Positions 30,814 through 35,866 of a stretch of DNA of 35,866 nucleotides are shown piece by piece; position 1 is the stretch's first letter; each line of letters opens with the position of its first letter. The stretch comes from Alphaproteobacteria bacterium (GTDB taxonomy: Bacteria > Pseudomonadota > Alphaproteobacteria > Kiloniellales > DSM-21159), in assembly GCA_030433005.1 (NCBI GenBank), contig JAUILQ010000059.1, forward strand, positions 1 to 35,866, given 5' to 3'. The notes under the pieces were generated by a model, which was not told the origin of the DNA, made no database searches, and was given only the letters and a program-made list of their open reading frames with translations. Position numbers and translations under genes: made by a program.

Positions 30814-31950
30814 GTGAGCCGTCATCCCGCCGCCATCCAGTCGGTCGCCGTCGAGCCGCGCGGGCTCGCCGTCGCCTGGGCCGACGGCCGCAGCTTCACC
30901 TTCCATCCGATCTGGCTGCGCGAGCGCGCGCCGCTCGAGGACACGCTCGACCCGCGCACCGGCCAGCGCAAGCTGGAGGCCGCCTTCCTGCCGCTCGAGC
31001 TGAGCGTCCTGGCGGCCCGCCGGCGCGGCGAGGCGAGCGTCGAGGTCGGCTTCAGCGACGGCGCGGTGGCGCGCTTCGCCGGCGCCGAGCTGCGGCGCGC
31101 GGTGGCCGAGACGCCGCAGCTCGACCTGGTCGGCGACAAGCAGCTCTGGGACGCCTCGCTCGGCGGCTTTCCGCGCTACCGGCTCGACGACGCGAAGCAG
31201 GAGGCCGGGCTGCTCGGCCTGCTCGACGACCTGGCGCGGCTCGGCTGCGTGCTGGTCGAGGAGGTGCCGGCCGAGAAGAACGGCATCCTCGAGTTCATGG
31301 GCCTGATCGGCAACATCAAGCTGACCAATTGGGGCGGCGTCGAGGACGTCAGGGTCGACGCGAACGCCTTCGACCTGACCCTGACCAACCGCGGGCTGGA
31401 GCCGCACGTCGACAACCCCTACCGCTCGTCGACCATCGGCTATGTCGTGCTGCACTGCCTGGAGAACTCCTTCGAGGGGGGCGAGAGCGGCATCGTCGAC
31501 GGCTTCGCCGTGGCCGAGCGGCTGCGCGCGGAGGACCCCGCGGCCTTCGAGGCGCTGGCGACGACGCCGGTCACCTTCCGCTACCAGGACGAGACGACGC
31601 TGCTGGAGAACCGCTGCCCGCTGATCGGCCTCGACGACGCGGGCGCGGTCGAGCGCGTCGCCTGGTCGAACCGCACGGAGTTCGCCGATGCCCGGCCGCC
31701 CGAGGAGCTGGCGCTCTACTACCGGGCGCGCCGCCGACTCGCCGAGCTGATCTACTCCGACGAGATGACCGTGCGCTTCAAGCTGCAGCCCGGCCAGGCC
31801 TTCGTCCTGGACAACTACCGGGTGCTGCACAGCCGCCAGCCTTTCGAGCTGTCGGGCGGCGGCAACCGCCACATGCGCCAAGCCTATTTCGACCGCGACA
31901 TGGTCTCGAGCCGCCAGAAGGTGCTGCGCCGGAGGCTCGCCGAGGGCTGA
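30814..31950 (+). CDS. gamma-butyrobetaine hydroxylase-like Fe(II)/2OG dioxygenase
   Basis: 378 aa starting at GTG 30814 (GTGAGG about 10 bases upstream). Metal ligands: His198 and Asp200 in EPHVDNPYR and the distal His339 in VLDNYRVLHSR, with Arg341 as 2-oxoglutarate ligand. The wording (PYR, LHCLEN, GESGIVDGFAVAERL) matches gamma-butyrobetaine/trimethyllysine hydroxylases. The N-terminal domain of those enzymes (about 15-100 here) normally binds zinc through a Cys cluster after WLRDN; here WLRERAPLEDTLDPRTGQRK has no Cys, so the structural zinc is lost. By family it hydroxylates a carnitine-pathway betaine or a related amine; the substrate is uncertain. Confidence 0.87.
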   Translation: MSRHPAAIQSVAVEPRGLAVAWADGRSFTFHPIWLRERAPLEDTLDPRTGQRKLEAAFLPLELSVLAARRRGEASVEVGFSDGAVARFAGAELRRAVAETPQLDLVGDKQLWDASLGGFPRYRLDDAKQEAGLLGLLDDLARLGCVLVEEVPAEKNGILEFMGLIGNIKLTNWGGVEDVRVDANAFDLTLTNRGLEPHVDNPYRSSTIGYVVLHCLENSFEGGESGIVDGFAVAERLRAEDPAAFEALATTPVTFRYQDETTLLENRCPLIGLDDAGAVERVAWSNRTEFADARPPEELALYYRARRRLAELIYSDEMTVRFKLQPGQAFVLDNYRVLHSRQPFELSGGGNRHMRQAYFDRDMVSSRQKVLRRRLAEG

Positions 31951-32003
31951 CGGCGGCGGCCGGGGCGCGTCGACGCGCAAGCCCTGCCTCCCTCCAGACC
32001 TCG

Positions 32004-32034
32004 TATTGCGAATGATTCTGAGAATCAGTTGCAT
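32004..32034. promoter_or_regulatory. Fur-box-like palindrome upstream of the TonB receptor
   Basis: TGATTCTGAGAATCA (32013-32027) is a perfect 7-1-7 inverted repeat, with further symmetry in the flanks (TGCGAA on the left, TTGCA on the right). This fits iron-responsive Fur operators and lies about 100 bp before the receptor start. Confidence 0.75.
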
Positions 32035-32125
32035 TTGCGAGTCGCCTGCCTTAGGGATCGAACGACGCCGCCCCGCAAGCGGGGGCTTCGGAGCGGCCGA
32101 GCGAGATTCCTAGTCGGGGGACGAC

Positions 32126-34069
32126 ATGAGAAGAGTTGCCTTGGCCGCGGGCTGCGCGGCGATTTCCCTTTGCGCCCTGCCGTGGGGTGCGGCGGCGGAG
32201 ACCTTCAAGCTCGAGCCGGTCGTCGTCGAGGGCGCGAACGACCATCCCTCCCAGAGCATCCGCAACGACGTCGAGCGGGCGATCAACGAGAGCCGCACGG
32301 ATTCCTACATCGACGGCTCGGTGCTGCAGAACCTGAACCCGGTCAACCCGGGCGACGCGCTGCGCTACAACGTGCCGGGCATCATCAACCAGCCGTTCAA
32401 CGGCGACCGCTTCGGCGGCGGCCAGAAGATCCGGACCTTCGGCGATTTCGGCGCGGCCGAATCGATCGACGGCCTGCCGGCCTTCCGCTCGCAGGGCCAG
32501 GAGGGCGGCGGCTACGCCAACACCCTGATCCCGACCATCGCCATCGACCGGATCGGCGTGCTCAAGGGCGGGCGCGGCGTCGGCTACGGCGACGGCACCG
32601 ACGGCGGACTGGTCGAGACGACCATCAAGTCGGGCCGCAGCTACGACCACCACCAGGCCTTCAGCCTCGACACCAGCACCGCCCGCGAGGCCCTGCTGCA
32701 GGGCGAGGCGGCCGACCACGGCGAGAGCTGGGACTACTACTTCGCCGGCAGCGGCCTCTACGGCGGCTACTTCGGGCATCCCGACCTGCTCGAGGAGCAG
32801 ACGGTGATCGGCGGGCTCGGCAAGCTCGGCTACAACTTCAGCGACTCGACCCGCCTGGAGGTGCTCGGCATCTACGACCGCAGCGATCCGGAGATCTATC
32901 GCAACGGGGCGATCAACGACATCACCACCAAGACGGTCTACGGCGCCGCGACGCTGGACACCAAGCTCAGCGACATCAACGCCCTGCGCTTCGGTTTCCT
33001 CTACGAGGACGGCGGCTCGCAGTGGCCGGAGCGCGGCCGCGACCGGGCGATCTCCAACAAGATCGGCTTCGCCGAGCACTACCTCTCGACGCCGCTGACC
33101 GGCTGGCTCGACTTCGACAACACGCTGGGCGCCGAGTACAAGCACACCAACTCGCTGCGCGACGGCGTCTGGGACAACACCTTCGACGACATCTCGGCCT
33201 ACTCGCAGAACGCCTTCACGATCGACGACAACCTCGTCGTCAACGGCGGACTGCGCTACACGTGGCTGAACAACGACATCGTCTACAACGGCGCCGAGCA
33301 GCCCGACAACCTGGCCCAGGACGGCGTGCTCTCCTACGAGGGCGGCGTGTCCTACAGCGTCCTCGAGATGACGCGCCTGCGCTTCAGCTACGCGACCTCC
33401 TACAACCGCTTCTACAGCAAGTACGGCAACTTCGGCACCGACGCCCTGAACCCGGCCGGCGCCGGCGACGAGGTCGTCGAATCGCGCACGCTCGAGTTCG
33501 GCATCAACCAGGGCTGGTCGGGCGGCTACCTCGACGTCGCCTGGTACAACATCGGCCAGGACAACGTGCCGCGGCGCAACAGCGGCGCCATCGAGAGCGT
33601 CGAGGTCGACCAGTCCGGCATCGAGGTCGAGCTCTTCGCCAACGTCACCGACGATCTCGCGGTCTCCGGCGCCTACATGCGCGTGCTCGACGTCGAGGCC
33701 ACCCGCGCCGACGGCAGCAAGGTCAACTCCAACATCTTCTGGGACGGCCAGACCGCCTCGGTGCCGAAGAACCAGTTCTCGCTCCGGCTCGACTACCGCC
33801 TGACCGACGAGATCAACCTCTGGGGCACCGGCTTCTACTCGACCGGCTACGACGAGGTCGACGCCAGCGGCAACCTGCAGGAGCGCGAGGGCTTCACGCG
33901 CATCGACCTCGGCGCCGGCTGGTCGCCGGAGGCCGACTGGACCTTCCGTTTCCGGGTCGAGAACCTGACCGACGAGAAGGACTACGGCCAGACCGTGGTC
34001 GGCAACCAGATCGACACCGACGGAAACATCGGTCGGGTCTTCTGGCTCGGCGTCGACCACACCTTCTGA
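32126..34069 (+). CDS. TonB-dependent outer-membrane receptor
   Basis: 647 aa from ATG 32126. A signal peptide (about 1-24, cut near GAAAE) is followed by a TonB-box region (FKLEPVVVEGAND). The plug domain covers about 50-170: GDALRYNVPGIIN, then ESIDGLPAFR and IDRIGVLKGGRGVGYGDGTDGGLVE. The rest is the 22-strand-type barrel, ending in the typical aromatic LGVDHTF. Such receptors import ferric siderophores, haem, cobalamin or other large ligands using the TonB system. The Fur-like palindrome upstream and the PepSY-type protein downstream argue for iron-siderophore uptake. The ligand is unknown. Confidence 0.93.
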   Translation: MRRVALAAGCAAISLCALPWGAAAETFKLEPVVVEGANDHPSQSIRNDVERAINESRTDSYIDGSVLQNLNPVNPGDALRYNVPGIINQPFNGDRFGGGQKIRTFGDFGAAESIDGLPAFRSQGQEGGGYANTLIPTIAIDRIGVLKGGRGVGYGDGTDGGLVETTIKSGRSYDHHQAFSLDTSTAREALLQGEAADHGESWDYYFAGSGLYGGYFGHPDLLEEQTVIGGLGKLGYNFSDSTRLEVLGIYDRSDPEIYRNGAINDITTKTVYGAATLDTKLSDINALRFGFLYEDGGSQWPERGRDRAISNKIGFAEHYLSTPLTGWLDFDNTLGAEYKHTNSLRDGVWDNTFDDISAYSQNAFTIDDNLVVNGGLRYTWLNNDIVYNGAEQPDNLAQDGVLSYEGGVSYSVLEMTRLRFSYATSYNRFYSKYGNFGTDALNPAGAGDEVVESRTLEFGINQGWSGGYLDVAWYNIGQDNVPRRNSGAIESVEVDQSGIEVELFANVTDDLAVSGAYMRVLDVEATRADGSKVNSNIFWDGQTASVPKNQFSLRLDYRLTDEINLWGTGFYSTGYDEVDASGNLQEREGFTRIDLGAGWSPEADWTFRFRVENLTDEKDYGQTVVGNQIDTDGNIGRVFWLGVDHTF

Positions 34070-34074
34070 CCTTG

Positions 34075-34101
34075 CGGCCCGGGCCCATCCGGCCCGGGCC
34101 G
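34075..34101 (+). terminator. GC hairpin between the receptor and PepSY genes
   Basis: CGGCCCGGGCC (34075-34085) and GGCCCGGGCCG (34091-34101) pair fully around loop CATCC. There is no T-tract, so it may act as an mRNA-stabilising or partial termination element that lowers expression of the downstream gene. Confidence 0.6.
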
Positions 34102-34139
34102 ACCACACGCGACGAGACGACGCGCGAGGGACCGGACCG

Positions 34140-35264
34140 ATGCGCTACAGCTGGCTGCGAACCGCCCATCTCTGGCTCTCGCTCCTCGCCGCCGGGCCGC
34201 TGCTGCTGCTCAGCCTGACCGGCGTGCTGCTGGTCTACGGCCAGGAACTGCAGGACCTGGTGCAGCCCGAGCGCTGGACGGTCGAGCGGCCGGCGCCCGA
34301 CGCCGGGCCGCTCGGATACCAGGAGCTGCTCGCCCGGATTGCCGAGCAGAAGCCCGAGGTGAGGGTCTGGTCCTTCGGCCTCGGCAAGAGCGACGCAGAG
34401 GCCTGGAAGCTGTGGCTCGCCGACGGCGCCGGCGTGCTCAACCTCGATCCCTACACCGGCGAGATTCTCGACCACTACCGCAACGACGACAGCCCCTACG
34501 GCTTCGTCGTCGCGCTGCACCGGCGCTGGCTGACCAGCGACAGCACGATCACGCCCTGGATCCGTCACTTCATCTCGGCGATCACGCTGGTGCTGATCGC
34601 GCAGATGGCGGTCGGCCTGTGGATGTGGCTGCTGCCGCCCAAGCGCCTGGCCCGACTCAAGGTCGATTTCCGGCGCACGCCGCGCGCCGTGGTGCTGCGC
34701 CTGCACCAGCTGGCAGGCGTGGCCACCTCGCTGATCCTGGCGACCGTCGCGGTCACCGGCATGTCGCTCTACTGGCACGATACGATGGAGGCGGTCGTCG
34801 AGACCGTGACCGGCCAGGAGGTCGCCAAGACCGGCGAGCCCGACATGGCCGGCGTCGCAGACATCGCCGACCTCGACGCCGCCGTGGCCGTCGGCCAGGC
34901 CGCCTTTCCCGATAGCCGCCTGCAGCACTTCCGCGCGCCGCAGCCGGGCAAGCCGCTCTCGATGGGGCTGAAGCCCGACGACGGCCTGATGGCGCACCGC
35001 GTCTGGGTCGGCGACGAGCCCCCGCGCGTGCTCGCCGTCGAGCGCGGCGACGACGTCAACGCCGCGACCTGGTTCTGGCGCGCGCGCTACTGGATCCACA
35101 TCGGCGACTTCGCCGGCCCGGTCGTGCGGGCCTTGTGGCTGCTCGTCGCCCTGCTGCCCGCGGGCTTCGTGGTCAGCGGCCTGTGGCTCTGGCTCGACCG
35201 CCGCAAGCGGGTGCGGCTGCGCGAGACCGCACGCGGCGAGGCCCAGGCCGGGCTGGCCGCCTGA
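34140..35264 (+). CDS. PepSY-associated transmembrane protein
   Basis: 374 aa from ATG 34140. Four hydrophobic segments are visible: LWLSLLAAGPLLLLSLTGVLLVY (split here as LWLSLLAAGPLLL and LSLTGVLLVY; about 11-33), one near 142-163, one near 188-210 and one near 318-345. Conserved motifs of the PepSY_TM family are present: DPYTGEIL (near 102-109), ALHRRWL (near 124-130), and WIHIGDF. Proteins of this family often sit beside TonB receptors and are thought to reduce or process ferric siderophores in the inner membrane using haem. Positioned 70 bp after the receptor gene and probably part of its transcript. Confidence 0.9.
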   Translation: MRYSWLRTAHLWLSLLAAGPLLLLSLTGVLLVYGQELQDLVQPERWTVERPAPDAGPLGYQELLARIAEQKPEVRVWSFGLGKSDAEAWKLWLADGAGVLNLDPYTGEILDHYRNDDSPYGFVVALHRRWLTSDSTITPWIRHFISAITLVLIAQMAVGLWMWLLPPKRLARLKVDFRRTPRAVVLRLHQLAGVATSLILATVAVTGMSLYWHDTMEAVVETVTGQEVAKTGEPDMAGVADIADLDAAVAVGQAAFPDSRLQHFRAPQPGKPLSMGLKPDDGLMAHRVWVGDEPPRVLAVERGDDVNAATWFWRARYWIHIGDFAGPVVRALWLLVALLPAGFVVSGLWLWLDRRKRVRLRETARGEAQAGLAA

Positions 35265-35268
35265 GGCC

Positions 35269-35866
35269 TCACTCGGCCGCCGCCTCTTCCGGGTTCCGGC
35301 CGGCGCCGCGCGCCGCAGCCAGCTGGCGGGCGACGAGGCGAGCGTAGCTGCTGCCGCGCGCCAGCAGCTCGGCGTGGCGGCCCTGCTCGACCAGCCGGCC
35401 CTCCTCCAGCACCAGGATCCGGTCGGCCTCGCGCACCGTCGAGAGGCGGTGCGCGATGATCAGCGTCGTGCGGTCCTTCATCAGTTCGGTCAGGGCCGCG
35501 TGCACGGCCTTCTCGCTGAGCGCGTCGAGGTGCGAGGTCGCCTCGTCGAGCACCAGCACCGGCGCGTCCTTGAGGAAGGCCCGCGCGATGGCGACGCGCT
35601 GGCGCTGGCCGCCGGACAGCGCGACGCCGCGCTCGCCCACCCGCGTCTCCAGGCCCTCCGGCAGGCTCGCGACCAGCTCGTCGAGCGCGGCCTGGCGGAC
35701 CGCCCGCTCGAGCTCCTGCGGGCTCGCCTCGGGGCGGGCCAGCAGGATGTTGGCGGCCAGGGTGTCGTTGAACAGGTAGGTGTCCTGGGCGACCAGCGCG
35801 CCGCCGGCGCGCAGCGCGTCGAGCCGGTAGTCGGGCAGCGGCCGGCCGGCGAGCAGCACCCGGCCC
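35269..35866 (-). CDS. ABC exporter-type ATP-binding domain, N-terminal part beyond window
   Basis: The reverse frame is open to the window edge and encodes about 198 residues of an ABC ATPase: Q-loop ALVAQDTYLFNDT, signature LSGGQRQRVAIARA, Walker B VLVLDEATSHLD and H-loop IIAHRLST. Walker A and any fused membrane domain lie outside the window. The wording is of the MsbA/CydC-like fused exporter group. Fused type IV ABC proteins also include siderophore importers (YbtPQ, IrtAB) and peptide exporters. Convergent with the PepSY gene (4 bp between stops), so it is a separate transcript. Its relation to the iron block is inferred from proximity only. Confidence 0.88.
   Translation of the reverse strand, partial: GRVLLAGRPLPDYRLDALRAGGALVAQDTYLFNDTLAANILLARPEASPQELERAVRQAALDELVASLPEGLETRVGERGVALSGGQRQRVAIARAFLKDAPVLVLDEATSHLDALSEKAVHAALTELMKDRTTLIIAHRLSTVREADRILVLEEGRLVEQGRHAELLARGSSYARLVARQLAAARGAGRNPEEAAAE

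Noticed and set aside
32013..32027. Terminator hairpin
   Set aside because: AT-rich symmetric 7-1-7 palindrome with a 1-nt centre and a receptor gene downstream fits an operator better than a transcript hairpin.
32051..34108. Long open frame on the minus strand opposite the TonB receptor
   Set aside because: It translates to a Val/Ala/Asp/Gly-rich sequence without motifs; the plus strand has a full receptor with signal peptide.

Overview
The window is high-GC DNA (roughly 70% across most of it) with long overlapping antisense reading frames. Gene content (EntF-like NRPS, TSUP exporter, zeta-class GST, class II aldolase, Fur-type TonB receptor, tRNA-Ser-targeting integrase) suits an alphaproteobacterium, probably Rhodospirillales-like. 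The assignment is an inference from composition and gene types.

The window has two parts. Positions 1 to about 11157 look like the right-hand portion of an integrated mobilizable element. It ends in the 3' half of a class II tRNA-Ser(GCT) gene (11098-11157) lacking its 5' half, beside a tyrosine integrase (9889-11016, minus) and a small HTH protein with an AT-hook-like tail (excisionase candidate). Inside are a MobC-like protein, a ColE1-MbeA-like relaxase with a His-Glu-Asn triad, a coiled-coil gene nested in the relaxase 3' end, and a hairpin-dense candidate oriT. Cargo includes a Lon-like AAA+ ATPase without protease domain, an SRAP (YedK/HMCES) protein cut by the window edge, a candidate PD-(D/E)XK nuclease, a ClpP-like serine hydrolase, and several unrecognised proteins. 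Two decayed IS481-type transposases are each followed by a 21-bp-period repeat array.

From about 11.2 kb the DNA looks like host chromosome. First comes a biosynthetic locus: a two-module NRPS (C-A-T-C-A[MT]-T-TE, 2881 aa, minus) downstream of a radical SAM protein, with a divergent MbtH-like gene. The specificity residues suggest Glx for module 1 and N-methyl-Tyr (aromatic) for module 2. The first C domain resembles that of EntF, so an upstream acyl or aryl donor is expected but is not in the window.

Then follow metabolic and repair genes: class II aldolase, M20-type amidohydrolase, UvrD/Rep-like helicase, a REP-like inverted repeat, ketopantoate reductase family, TauE/SafE exporter, maleylacetoacetate isomerase, a second GST and a gamma-butyrobetaine-hydroxylase-like dioxygenase. 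The right end is an iron-uptake block: a Fur-box-like palindrome, a TonB-dependent receptor, a PepSY-type membrane protein and, convergently, the C-terminal part of an ABC exporter-type ATPase. A functional link between the NRPS and this block (siderophore production and uptake) is plausible but unproven.
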